Shown here: in pieces, positions 8,141-16,473 of the stretch
Numbering within the stretch: the stretch's first letter is position 1
Layout: each line of letters begins with the position of its first letter
NCBI GenBank assembly: GCA_006226375.1
Contig: SBHC01000037.1
Coordinates: 1 to 44,125 of the forward strand
Direction of reading: 5' to 3'
From: Deltaproteobacteria bacterium
Lineage (GTDB): Bacteria; Myxococcota_C; UBA6777
Length of the DNA: 44,125 bases
Notes under the pieces: generated by a model
The model's input: only the letters and a program-made list of their open reading frames with translations
What the model was told of the DNA's origin: nothing
Database searches by the model: none
Translations under genes and position numbers: made by a program

Positions 8141-8512
8141 ATGAGTGCACAAGTGACCCAACGTGAACGTCAAAACGAAACCCAACAAGTGTATGTGAAC
8201 CCTCCAGTGGATGTGTTTGAAAACCAGGAAGGTCTTCTGTTTCGTGCCGACTTACCCGGCGTCAAGAAAGAGGATGTCTCGGTTCACTTTCACGACAGCG
8301 AGCTCGTCATCTCTGGCAAACGTCAGGCTGGGCCTGAAGGCGAAGCGCTTCACCGGGGGGTTCGTTACAACGACTTCCGCCGCGCGTTCAATCTGCAACA
8401 GAACGTGGACGTTGAGAAGATTGAAGCGAAGCTACGACACGGTGTCTTGACTGTCTTCTTGCCGAAAGCTGAAGCCGTTCGGCCCCGTCAAATTGAGATT
8501 CAGTCTGCCTAA
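8141..8512 (+). CDS. Hsp20 family small heat-shock protein (second of two)
   Basis: 123 residues; the ATG follows AAGGAG by 8 bp. Almost the whole protein is the alpha-crystallin domain: PPVDVFENQEGLLFRADLPGV, a SELVISGKR strand, and LRHGVLTVFLPKAE near the C-terminus (the A-x-x-x-G-x-L signature), closing with a short I-E-I tail. It has a much shorter N-terminal arm than the upstream paralogue. The two may form mixed oligomers, as known for paired class A small heat-shock proteins, but that is an inference. It is bounded by terminators on both sides, so it is probably transcribed independently from a promoter within 8050-8140. Confidence 0.95.
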   Translation: MSAQVTQRERQNETQQVYVNPPVDVFENQEGLLFRADLPGVKKEDVSVHFHDSELVISGKRQAGPEGEALHRGVRYNDFRRAFNLQQNVDVEKIEAKLRHGVLTVFLPKAEAVRPRQIEIQSA

Positions 8513-8574
8513 GTTCGTCATTGACTCTTCAGCCCGCAGACTTTCCAGGTGAATGAATCGTTTGCCTGGAGTGG

Positions 8575-8617
8575 AAGGCCCGGCACCTTTTTGGAGGTGT
8601 TGGGCCTTTGGTTTTTT
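8575..8617 (+). terminator. Rho-independent terminator after second hsp20
   Basis: AAGGCCCGGCACCT (8575-8588) pairs with AGGTGTTGGGCCTT (8595-8608), with two G-T type pairs in the stem, and is followed by a run of six T at 8612-8617. It ends just before the convergent hydrolase gene. Confidence 0.85.
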
Positions 8618-8639
8618 AGGAGAGATTCTTTTGTGGATG

Positions 8640-9533
8640 TCAGGTCGAGCTGGCGTTGGGGTTTTGAAGGAACGAGAGGATCTGGGCAGTCATTCGACGC
8701 CAGATCGTTTCTCCAACACTCTCGGGATCAATCATCAAGTGATAGTGCCGTCGCTTCCCGCCGAGTTTTTGATGGAGAGGGTAAAGAGTCCAGTCCAGTT
8801 GATGTTCTGCAAGGAACTCTGTGAGACGTTGGAAGGGAACCATCTCGTCGTGAACATCCGAAAGCACCAGGGTGGGGGTGCTCCATTCTTTGAGATCCGA
8901 TCGATGAAGCTCATCATAGAGGGCAAACATCGCGTGGTAGGCTTGGATGGGGGTGGTTCGATTGGCCTTGTATTGTCCGGGAGTAAAGGCTGGTATGCCG
9001 AGCTTGGGGAAGGGTTTGAGCGGGCGCAGGAGGTTGGCCCATGATGTCATCACGATCGCCGGAGCCAAGAGCACCAACCGATCAAACCGATGGGTCGGTG
9101 CGCTGCGAAGCTGAAAGACTGTTCCCACGAGGCCGCCCAAAGAGAACCCAACATACACGAGGGGGACGCCCAGTTGATCGGCGCGTTCTCGTGCGGCGGC
9201 AGATACCTGATCCAATTCGTCGAGCCAGGTTGGCGCTGATGTCGATCCAAAGGCTTCCCGTCGATCCTTTTCGAGTTGCCCTGTATCAAGTGATGGAGCC
9301 ACCGTGGGGCCGTGTCCAGAGAGAGAGACCCGAAGGACCTCAAAATGTTGGGACAAAAACCACTCTCCCAAAGCGTCCATGCGCGGTGAGTAGAGGTTGA
9401 GCCCATGCACCAAAAGAGCGACTCCCTGTGGAGGAGCTTTTTCTTTCGCTGATTCCTGGCGATTCAACCATGCGCCCAAGTGTTCGGGAAAGCTCGCTGG
9501 GTTTGCGGATGTTATACCTGAATCGTTTGCCAT
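8640..9533 (-). CDS. Alpha/beta-fold hydrolase (esterase/lipase-like)
   Basis: 297 residues from the ATG at 9533; the longer frame to 9662 would lie within the MATE gene. The oxyanion region VALLVHGLN is near 38-46 and the nucleophile elbow GFSLGG near 129-134 (Ser131). The likely acid is Asp in VLSDVHDEMVP, and the likely catalytic His is in RRHYHLMID near the C-terminus. There is no signal peptide, so it is probably cytoplasmic. The start overlaps the 3' end of the MATE gene by 22 bp, indicating co-transcription. It resembles monoglyceride-lipase or carboxylesterase-type enzymes. The substrate is unknown. Confidence 0.85.
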   Translation of the reverse strand: MANDSGITSANPASFPEHLGAWLNRQESAKEKAPPQGVALLVHGLNLYSPRMDALGEWFLSQHFEVLRVSLSGHGPTVAPSLDTGQLEKDRREAFGSTSAPTWLDELDQVSAAARERADQLGVPLVYVGFSLGGLVGTVFQLRSAPTHRFDRLVLLAPAIVMTSWANLLRPLKPFPKLGIPAFTPGQYKANRTTPIQAYHAMFALYDELHRSDLKEWSTPTLVLSDVHDEMVPFQRLTEFLAEHQLDWTLYPLHQKLGGKRRHYHLMIDPESVGETIWRRMTAQILSFLQNPNASST

Positions 9534-10900
9534 TTGCCCTGTTGCCAAAAGTAGGAAAAGATAACGCTTTGCAAAACACGATACCCAATTTGAAGCGCCC
9601 AGATCCCAAGGAGTCCAACCATGGGGCCTGCAATGTAGGCGATGGGAAGAAAGAGGAACCACTGCATCGCGATCGAAACATACATCACTCGACGTGTATC
9701 TCCCGCGCCTTGCAGCGCGTTGAGCAACACCATACCAACTGTGTCAAAGCAGAGGGTCAGCGCGAGCAAGCGCAGCGGGCCTCGGGCGAGAGCGATCGTC
9801 TCGGGGTTGTGAATAAAGATGCCCAGGAGCAGATCGGGGAAGAACACCGCCGGGATGGTAAAGGAACCGACCAACAGGCTGGCCAGGCGAGCGACGTCCC
9901 AGCCCCAGGCCTTCGCGTCCTCCGGGTCCTTTTTGCCCAAGGCCTGACCCACAAGGCTCGCTGCTGCGATTCCAAACGCGATCCCTGGCAGAATGCCTAC
10001 CAGTAACAGGTTGATCAATACGTTGGAGGCAGCAACCGCTTGGGTTCCCAACGCTGTGTTGCCAAACGTTCCGGCCGTCGCCATCTGGATGCTAGAGACC
10101 GTGGCGGTGTAAACGTCGACGCGCCCGATGATCCAAAACAACATGGTCATCCCAGCGGCAAAGAAAAACTGCTGGAAGCTGCTGGGGAGGGCCAGCCGCA
10201 AAATGGTGGTGACGTCGGAGAGGGAAAACTGCTTGAGAAAGCCGTTGGGGCGGGCGTGTCGAAAGCCCATATAGAAGTAGTAGAGTGTTCCGACATAAGT
10301 CGCGATGGCTGAAGCAACACCTGCACCTGTTGCGCCCATCAAGGGAAAGCCGAACTTGCCAAAGATCAGCAGGTAATTGAACACAATGTTTGTGATGTGC
10401 ATGACGATGATCGTGCGCATGTACAGGCGCGACATATTGATCGCGTTCCAATACCCTCGGAATGCAAAGTTCATCCCAACGGCGGTCATGCCGATCAGCC
10501 GCGCCTGCAGGTAGGGAATTCCGATGGCGATCAAGGCAGGATCTTTGTGCAAATAGGGAAACAGCACAGGTGTGTAAGAAATGATCAGGATCGAGGCTGG
10601 CACCGACAAGACAACAGCCAACAGCAGGCCTACATTGAGGGGCCCGGCTGTTTCGCTCTCTCTGCCTTCGCCAAGCCGACGTGCTGCGATGGCTTGCACC
10701 CCTGTGGAGAGACCCATGATAAAAGCGATCGACATAAAGTTGGCAAAGCTTCCAATGCCGACAGCGGCAAGAGCTTCGTCACCAAGAGAGCCAACCATCG
10801 CTGTATCCACAAGGTTCAGGACGTTCTGCGAGACCATGCCTCCGACAATGGGCAAGGCTAGACCCAAAATCCTCTGTCTTCGTGCGGGAGTCGTCAACAA
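9512..10900 (-). CDS. MATE family efflux transporter
   Basis: 462 residues, with about 12 hydrophobic segments in two similar halves. The N-terminal part has LALPIVGGMVSQNVLNLVDTAMVG-type sequence, the usual first helix of NorM/DinF-like MATE proteins, and a matching second-half start near LINLLLVGILPGIAFGIAAASLVGQALG. The start codon is TTG at 10900, supported by GGAG about 9 bp upstream. MATE proteins export cationic drugs or metabolites in exchange for H+ or Na+. It is followed by the overlapping hydrolase gene. The substrate cannot be predicted. Confidence 0.93.
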   Translation of the reverse strand: MLTTPARRQRILGLALPIVGGMVSQNVLNLVDTAMVGSLGDEALAAVGIGSFANFMSIAFIMGLSTGVQAIAARRLGEGRESETAGPLNVGLLLAVVLSVPASILIISYTPVLFPYLHKDPALIAIGIPYLQARLIGMTAVGMNFAFRGYWNAINMSRLYMRTIIVMHITNIVFNYLLIFGKFGFPLMGATGAGVASAIATYVGTLYYFYMGFRHARPNGFLKQFSLSDVTTILRLALPSSFQQFFFAAGMTMLFWIIGRVDVYTATVSSIQMATAGTFGNTALGTQAVAASNVLINLLLVGILPGIAFGIAAASLVGQALGKKDPEDAKAWGWDVARLASLLVGSFTIPAVFFPDLLLGIFIHNPETIALARGPLRLLALTLCFDTVGMVLLNALQGAGDTRRVMYVSIAMQWFLFLPIAYIAGPMVGLLGIWALQIGYRVLQSVIFSYFWQQGKWQTIQV

Positions 10901-11114
10901 TCCAGGGTCTCCTCTTCTGCTCTGGTGGAATGACAGGCATTCTCTTTGGGGTTATGATACTACGAACGTGACGTGGGGAGTGGGGTCTATGACGCTCTCT
11001 TCTTCCCTCCAACAAAGCCTCTCCCCCTGTTCTTGGGTGGAGAGGGTGACTCAAAGAAGACCCTAACATCAGCCACATTGAAGGGGCTGAATGTATCATC
11101 GAAAGGACTATATC

Positions 11115-11933
11115 ATGTCATCGTGGGATCGGTTTCAAGGAACTTCCAAATACATCGCGTCGCAAGAACTTCGAGACGCTGTGAATGTGGCGATCGCGCT
11201 GGAACGTCCTTTGTTGGTGAAAGGGGAACCCGGCACTGGAAAGACCCTTTTGGCACAGGCGATCGCCGACGGTCTTGGAATGCCGATGCTGACCTGGCAT
11301 GTGAAATCGACCTCCAAAGCCCAAGATGGTCTTTATGTGTACGATGCGGTGCAGCGTCTCCATGACAGTCGCTTCGGCGACGGAGATGTTTCGGACATCG
11401 CGCAATATATTAAGCTGGGTCCTTTGGGGCAGTCGTTTGCTGGGGAGGAGCAAGTGGTCTTGCTGCTCGATGAAATCGACAAGGCTGACATGGAGTTTCC
11501 CAACGATCTGCTTCATGAGTTGGACGCTATGAAGTTTGACATTGTGGAGACCAACGAGCGGATTGAAGCCAAGAATCGACCTGTGGTGATTATCACCTCC
11601 AACGCTGAAAAAGAGCTGCCGGATGCGTTCCTTCGACGCTGTGTGTTCCATTACATCGACTTCCCTGGTCCTGAGTTGATGGAGGAGATCATTGGGGTGC
11701 ACTACCCTGATCTGGAGCGAACCTTGTTGGAGCAGTGCATGGAGCGGTTCTACTGGCTTCGCGACCAACCGGATGTACGAAAGCGTCCTTCCACGAGCGA
11801 ACTCCTCGACTGGATCGGTGCTTTGGTGACCTCCGGAATGAAGCCCGAGCGGCTCAAAAAAGAGCTTCCTTTTCTGGGTGTGCTGCTCAAAAAAGACGTG
11901 GATCTCGCCCGAGTACAGCAGCGACTTCACTAA
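11115..11933 (+). CDS. MoxR-family AAA+ ATPase
   Basis: 272 residues from the ATG at 11115, with AAGGA at 11103-11107; an ATG at 11091 has no ribosome-binding site. Walker A GEPGTGKT is at 37-44, Walker B VVLLLDEID near 114-122, sensor 1 ITSNAEKELPDAF and an arginine-finger-like FLRRC. MoxR proteins are cytoplasmic chaperone-like ATPases that act with von Willebrand factor A proteins in maturing metal enzymes or protein complexes. The next gene encodes such a partner, making this a MoxR-VWA pair. The client is not encoded in the window. Confidence 0.92.
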   Translation: MSSWDRFQGTSKYIASQELRDAVNVAIALERPLLVKGEPGTGKTLLAQAIADGLGMPMLTWHVKSTSKAQDGLYVYDAVQRLHDSRFGDGDVSDIAQYIKLGPLGQSFAGEEQVVLLLDEIDKADMEFPNDLLHELDAMKFDIVETNERIEAKNRPVVIITSNAEKELPDAFLRRCVFHYIDFPGPELMEEIIGVHYPDLERTLLEQCMERFYWLRDQPDVRKRPSTSELLDWIGALVTSGMKPERLKKELPFLGVLLKKDVDLARVQQRLH

Positions 11934-12050
11934 GAGAGAAGGCTCACTTCCTCTTGCAAAGGAACGACGTGCCTCGCTGATTTCTTCCTGGGCTGTCGGG
12001 GTTCATGGAAACCGACCTGCTCCTCCCTCTTTGAAAGGGCTCATGTCATC

Positions 12051-13229
12051 ATGTTTCTTGGCTTTTTTTATTTCTTACGAAGCCGTCAGATCAACGTCAG
12101 CTTAAACGAGTGGATGACATTGATGGAGGCCTTACAGAAAGGGCTAGGTGAGTCGTCGCTGACGCGCTTTTACCACCTGTGTCGAAGCCTCTGTATCAAG
12201 AGTGAGGCGCACTTCGATCGGTTTGACCAATGTTTTGCCGAGTACTTCAAGGGGATTGAGGCGTCGGAAGAGTCGATCGACAAAGTGCTGGATTGGCTTC
12301 GACGTTCTCCTTTGGAGCAAGAGCTGGATCCCGAAGAGCTCGCCCGCCTGCGCGCGATGGACCTGGACACTCTCCGCGAAGAGTTTGAGAAGCGACTGGC
12401 TGAACAAGACGAACAGCACGACGGCGGAAATTACTGGATCGGTACGGGAGGCACCAGTCCGTTTGGACACGGTGGTGTGCATCCCAGCGGTATCCGGATC
12501 GGTGGTCCCGGTCGTCGAGGGACCGCGATGCAGGTCGCGACCAAGCGTCGTTTTCAGAACCTTCGACACGACCGGATCCTGGATGTTCGTCAGATTGCGA
12601 CAGCCTTGCGACAGCTTCGTCGTTTAACCCGTGACGGTCGGGAAGAAGAGCTTGACATCGACGAAACAGTAGACGCCACCGCGCGAAACGTCGGTGACCT
12701 GGAGATTGTCTTTCGACCGCCGCGCAAAAACACGGTGAAGCTTCTCCTGTTGATGGACGTGGGCGGCTCCATGACTCCACACACTCGTCTCTCGGAGCTT
12801 CTGTTTTCTGCGGCTCATGCGGCTTCGCACTTCAAGGCGTTCAAGCATTACTACTTCCACAACTGCCCCTACGAGAAGCTGTACACCGACATCTCCCAAC
12901 GAAAAGGGGTGTCGACCCTGGAGGTTCTCCAGAACCTGGATCGCAAGTGGTACACCGTGATTGTTGGGGACGCTGCGATGAGTCCGTATGAACTCACATC
13001 TTCGGGTGGCTCCATTGACTTCTTCCATTACAACGAAGAGCCAGGAATTCGTTGGTTGCAGCGGATTCGCGAGCGCTTTCCTCGCTCCGTCTGGATCAAC
13101 CCAGACCCACCACGCTATTGGGGCGTGACCCAATCCACCATCATGATCCAGGACATCTTTGAGATGCACCCTTTCACCCTGGATGGTTTGGGGGACGCCA
13201 TCTCTTATCTTCGCAAGCAGAAGGTATAA
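12051..13229 (+). CDS. VWA domain protein, CoxE-like
   Basis: 392 residues. The N-terminal FFYFLRSRQINVSLNEW stretch is the usual opening of CoxE-like proteins paired with MoxR ATPases. Residues about 120-160 are Gly/His-rich, a flexible linker. The VWA domain begins near 228; its metal-ion site reads DVGGS at 236-240, the D-x-G-x-S pattern being kept. The C-terminal segment includes WINPDPPRYWG, which is typical of this subgroup. It starts 117 bp after the MoxR gene on the same strand. It is inferred to be the adaptor through which the MoxR ATPase acts on a client. There is no signal peptide or membrane helix. Confidence 0.9.
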   Translation: MFLGFFYFLRSRQINVSLNEWMTLMEALQKGLGESSLTRFYHLCRSLCIKSEAHFDRFDQCFAEYFKGIEASEESIDKVLDWLRRSPLEQELDPEELARLRAMDLDTLREEFEKRLAEQDEQHDGGNYWIGTGGTSPFGHGGVHPSGIRIGGPGRRGTAMQVATKRRFQNLRHDRILDVRQIATALRQLRRLTRDGREEELDIDETVDATARNVGDLEIVFRPPRKNTVKLLLLMDVGGSMTPHTRLSELLFSAAHAASHFKAFKHYYFHNCPYEKLYTDISQRKGVSTLEVLQNLDRKWYTVIVGDAAMSPYELTSSGGSIDFFHYNEEPGIRWLQRIRERFPRSVWINPDPPRYWGVTQSTIMIQDIFEMHPFTLDGLGDAISYLRKQKV

Positions 13230-13230
13230 G

Positions 13231-13244
13231 GAGGGCAGGCCCTC
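13231..13244. terminator. Short hairpin between convergent VWA and serA genes
   Basis: GAGGG (13231-13235) pairs with CCCTC (13240-13244) around four bases. It fits exactly between the two convergent stop codons. It has no strong T-run on either strand, so it is at best a weak bidirectional terminator. Confidence 0.3.
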
Positions 13245-14459
13245 TTATGAATCAGAGGAGTTGGTCAGGCTCACAGAGAGGATCTTGTCTTCGAGGGCTT
13301 CCAACTCCGCGATCACGGTGTCAGGTGGGCGACGGCTTAGCTCCATGGTTGCGACGGCGGCTTTACCTTCTTTGAAGATGATGTTGCTCATGCCTTCGAT
13401 GTTGATCTCTTGGGCGCGGAGCTTTTCCATGACCGAAGCAAGAACGCCCACTTTGTTGTAGTGCCGAATGATCAGTTGAATTTGGTCCGGCGTGTGTTGC
13501 TGGAGGTTGATGCAGTTCGGCACCGCTCCGTTCTCTACATACTCCCGGATAATTCGGATGGCTTCGGCGGCAACTGCGTCTTGGGCCTGTTGGGTGGAGG
13601 CTCCAATGTGAGGGGTTCCAATGAAGTTGGGATGCTGGAGTATGGGGTGTTCGTACTGCTTGTCACCAGAAGCAGGCTCATGATTGAACACGTCCAGTCC
13701 AACCCGCAGACCTTTGGAGTCCATCGCTTCCAGCAAGGCCTCTTGATCGTGCAGCTCGCCTCGGGATGTGTTGAGGAAGATTGTCCCTTCCTTCATCAAG
13801 GCAAAACGCTCTTGGTTGAAAAGGTTCTCGGTCTCAGGTGTAAAGGGCAGGTGGACAGAGACAATGTCGCTGACTTTGCAAAGCTCATTCAGGTCAGCGC
13901 AGCGTTGTATCTTTTGTTTGCTGGCTTCCTCGGGGGTGAGCCAGAGATCGTACGCTACAACGTTCAATTCAAAAGCTTTGGCGCGTCGAGCGACGGCTTG
14001 GCCGATTCGACCAAATCCTGCTATCCCGATGGTCTTTCCCTTGAGTCCATCGGCCTTGGAGAAGGCTTTCTTTTCCCAGCGTTGCTCTCGGAGGGAAGCG
14101 GTGGCGTGTGGGATCCGTCGATCCAAGCCAACCAACAATCCCATGGTTAGCTCTGCCACAGCGATGGCGTTCTTGCCTGGGCAGTTGGCGACGTAGATCC
14201 CACGCTCACTGGCCGCCGATACATCAATGGTGTTGGTGCCCGAGCCGACGCGAATGATCAGTCGCAAGTCTTTGGCCCGTGCTATGGTTGCAGCGTTGAC
14301 TCTTGTGCTGCGAACGCACAGAATATGGACAGGCCCAATGGCATCGGGGAGTTGGTCCACGGTTAAGTCGGGCTGAAAGTCACAAGATACACCAGGGATC
14401 TGACCCATCTCTTCGATCTTGGCGTCGGGCAAACGATCGGCGACCAATATATTCAACAC
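13245..14459 (-). CDS. serA: D-3-phosphoglycerate dehydrogenase
   Basis: 404 residues from a GTG at 14459, placed by AAGGAG 6-7 bp upstream. It catalyses the first step of serine synthesis, NAD+-dependent oxidation of 3-phosphoglycerate to 3-phosphohydroxypyruvate. The NAD-binding GFGRIG is at 148-153. The catalytic triad is visible as Arg233 (TSRGELHD), Glu261 and His284 (TPHIGAST). The last roughly 75 residues form an ACT domain (HYNKVGVLASVMEKL), which in this family binds serine for feedback inhibition. There is no intervening ASB domain, so the length fits the E. coli-like type. It is divergent from the M14 peptidase gene, with about 140 bp between them. Confidence 0.93.
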   Translation of the reverse strand: MLNILVADRLPDAKIEEMGQIPGVSCDFQPDLTVDQLPDAIGPVHILCVRSTRVNAATIARAKDLRLIIRVGSGTNTIDVSAASERGIYVANCPGKNAIAVAELTMGLLVGLDRRIPHATASLREQRWEKKAFSKADGLKGKTIGIAGFGRIGQAVARRAKAFELNVVAYDLWLTPEEASKQKIQRCADLNELCKVSDIVSVHLPFTPETENLFNQERFALMKEGTIFLNTSRGELHDQEALLEAMDSKGLRVGLDVFNHEPASGDKQYEHPILQHPNFIGTPHIGASTQQAQDAVAAEAIRIIREYVENGAVPNCINLQQHTPDQIQLIIRHYNKVGVLASVMEKLRAQEINIEGMSNIIFKEGKAAVATMELSRRPPDTVIAELEALEDKILSVSLTNSSDS

Positions 14460-14601
14460 GGCTTTCTCCTTGAGCTTTGTCAGCTTTTCTCATCCAATGG
14501 AGCCTGGGGCAGTGGCGTCATGATATCACAATCCTGGAAGAGAAACGAACGCTCTGTGTGTTGTTTGTGTAACGTTTGAGAAGAAACCAAAACAAAAAGC
14601 G

Positions 14602-16350
14602 ATGGTTGGCGGAATGAAGTCAGGGATCAGGTTTGATGTGGGTTGGGTGGTGCTGTGTTTGTTGTTCCCATTGTTTAACCCACCTGTTGTGCATGCAGCG
14701 CCAGCGAAGGCCAGGCTTTCACGTGTCTTCCTGTGGGTCGAGGCGGATCCTGCTGACTTGAAGCGAGCGAACGTTCCCATCCTGGAGCGTGAAGGGAAGA
14801 AGGCGATGACGACCTTGTCCCCCGCGCAGTTTCAATCGCTGCTTAAACAGCGTATCTCTTTGATTGTTCGAGAGGCTGTTGAGCTACCGCTGCCCAAACC
14901 GTATTTGAGCCTCGCCGAAGTCGAAGCAGAGATGCTGCGGCTCTCCAAAGCCTATCCCAAACATGTGGAGCTGGTGAACGTCAGCCAACGCTTTAAGGTC
15001 CCACCCACCGCCGATGGTCGATCGGTGCTTGCTCTACGGATTCATGCAAGCCAGTCAAGCGAGCCGGCGCCGACTGTTCTCCTGGATTCCATACACCACG
15101 CCCGTGAAGTTATCACGCCCCTCGTGCTTCTGGACGCGGCCAAAACGTTGGCAGAAGAGTACGGAAAGGACCCCAAAGTCACCCGCTGGGTCGACCACTA
15201 CGATATCTGGTTGATCCCCATTGTGAACCCTGACGGTTACCACTACATGTTTTCAACGGACCCGTTCTGGCGCAAGAATCGACGGAAAAACAGCGACGGA
15301 ACGTTCGGCGTTGATCTCAACCGCAACTATCCCTTCCAATGGGGAACTTGTGGTAGCAACAGCCCCAAAGGGGAGTCTGAAATTTACAAGGGGAGCGCTC
15401 CGGCCAGTGAGCCGGAGGTACAGGCGATGGTTGCTCTTGGAGCGGCGATTCAACCCCAACTCTATCTGACGTATCATTCGTACGGCAACGACGTGGTTCG
15501 ACCCTACGTTTGCGCTACGGTTGCGGACGAAACCCTGGTGCAATCTGTCACGCAGAGTATGGCGACCGCGGCAGGTTACAAGTTCCGAAAGGCTTCCAGC
15601 AGTGGAGAGAGTTTTGAGCATTACTACAATCGCTACGGTTCCCTCTCGTATCTGATCGAGGTCGGCACGGAGTTTCACCCCAAGCCGACGGATGCCCCAA
15701 TGTTGATTGCAAAGGCTCGCACCACCTGGATGACGTTGCTAGAGCGAGGCATGCAAACGGCTGTTTTGCTTCAAGTGGTAGACAAGGCTACACAGCAACC
15801 TGTGTTGGCAGATCTTCGCTTGGACGAGATCAAGTTTGTTACGGGCGAGGTCCGGCGAACGTTAGCCAAAAATGGCTTCTTCGCCTGGACCTTGGCGCCT
15901 GGCTCTTACACGTTGAGGGTGTCGGCGGCAGGGTACAAACCCTGGTCTAAGAGCCTGTCTTTGACATCATCCTCTCTTTTGCGCTTGAAAGTAGAGTTGG
16001 AGGCTGGCGGTGTGGACTCTACAGAAGCTGGAGTGGAGGAAGCTCCTCATTCCCCGGAGGCTTCGTTTGAAGCGAGCAGCTCTGAGAAATCGGGCGAGGA
16101 GCCACAGTTGGATCGTGCAAGTTCGAGTGAGGTCGCCCCATCGGAAGACGGCAAGCCACGCTCTGAGTCCCAAGACAAAGTCAACGACGGGAATGTTTCC
16201 CCGGATGCCCCACTTCTTGAAAAACCGAGCGGCCAGGGTTGTGAGTGCAGCACCGGTGAGTCGTGGTCGTGGACCTGGGGATTGCTCCTTTTGCTGGGTT
16301 TCTATCTTTTGCGGCGTTTGCGTTCTGTGCCTCCCTCCTCTTCACGTTAA
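14602..16350 (+). CDS. Exported M14 zinc carboxypeptidase with MYXO-CTERM-like tail
   Basis: 582 residues; a signal peptide covers about 1-33, ending near VHA-AP. The start may instead be the ATG at 14614; neither has a clear ribosome-binding site. The peptidase domain spans about 95-385, with zinc ligands in HHAREV (His166, Glu169) and YHSYGN (His292), substrate-binding DLNRNY (Arg241), and catalytic Glu353 in LIEVGTEF. A carboxypeptidase-regulatory-like beta domain follows (about 390-470), then a long acidic Ser/Glu linker. The end has GCECS, a hydrophobic helix, and RRLR, which matches the layout of MYXO-CTERM sorting tails: cysteine motif, membrane segment, basic end. It probably acts at the cell surface on peptides or peptide cross-links. 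Confidence 0.9.
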   Translation: MVGGMKSGIRFDVGWVVLCLLFPLFNPPVVHAAPAKARLSRVFLWVEADPADLKRANVPILEREGKKAMTTLSPAQFQSLLKQRISLIVREAVELPLPKPYLSLAEVEAEMLRLSKAYPKHVELVNVSQRFKVPPTADGRSVLALRIHASQSSEPAPTVLLDSIHHAREVITPLVLLDAAKTLAEEYGKDPKVTRWVDHYDIWLIPIVNPDGYHYMFSTDPFWRKNRRKNSDGTFGVDLNRNYPFQWGTCGSNSPKGESEIYKGSAPASEPEVQAMVALGAAIQPQLYLTYHSYGNDVVRPYVCATVADETLVQSVTQSMATAAGYKFRKASSSGESFEHYYNRYGSLSYLIEVGTEFHPKPTDAPMLIAKARTTWMTLLERGMQTAVLLQVVDKATQQPVLADLRLDEIKFVTGEVRRTLAKNGFFAWTLAPGSYTLRVSAAGYKPWSKSLSLTSSSLLRLKVELEAGGVDSTEAGVEEAPHSPEASFEASSSEKSGEEPQLDRASSSEVAPSEDGKPRSESQDKVNDGNVSPDAPLLEKPSGQGCECSTGESWSWTWGLLLLLGFYLLRRLRSVPPSSSR

Positions 16351-16394
16351 GAGAGGCTGTGTGGGCGTTTCTGCGGTCTTCGCTTCTTGACCTG

Positions 16395-16423
16395 TTGCGA
16401 ATTGCCCCCAACTTCGAGACAAT
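16395..16423 (+). promoter_or_regulatory. Candidate promoter of the Ig/cysteine-rich surface protein gene
   Basis: TTGCGA (16395-16400) and GACAAT (16418-16423) are 17 bp apart, about 50 bp before the start codon. The match is modest and by eye. The gene could also be read through from the M14 gene, 123 bp upstream. Confidence 0.25.
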
Positions 16424-16473
16424 GCTGCCAACTTTACCGTGGAGTAAGTTAGGCTCTTGTTGAGGAGAAAGGC

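Noticed and set aside
11118-11930. 270-codon antisense frame opposite the MoxR gene
   Set aside because: The plus strand has all MoxR motifs; the antisense product has no recognisable motif and no ribosome-binding site.
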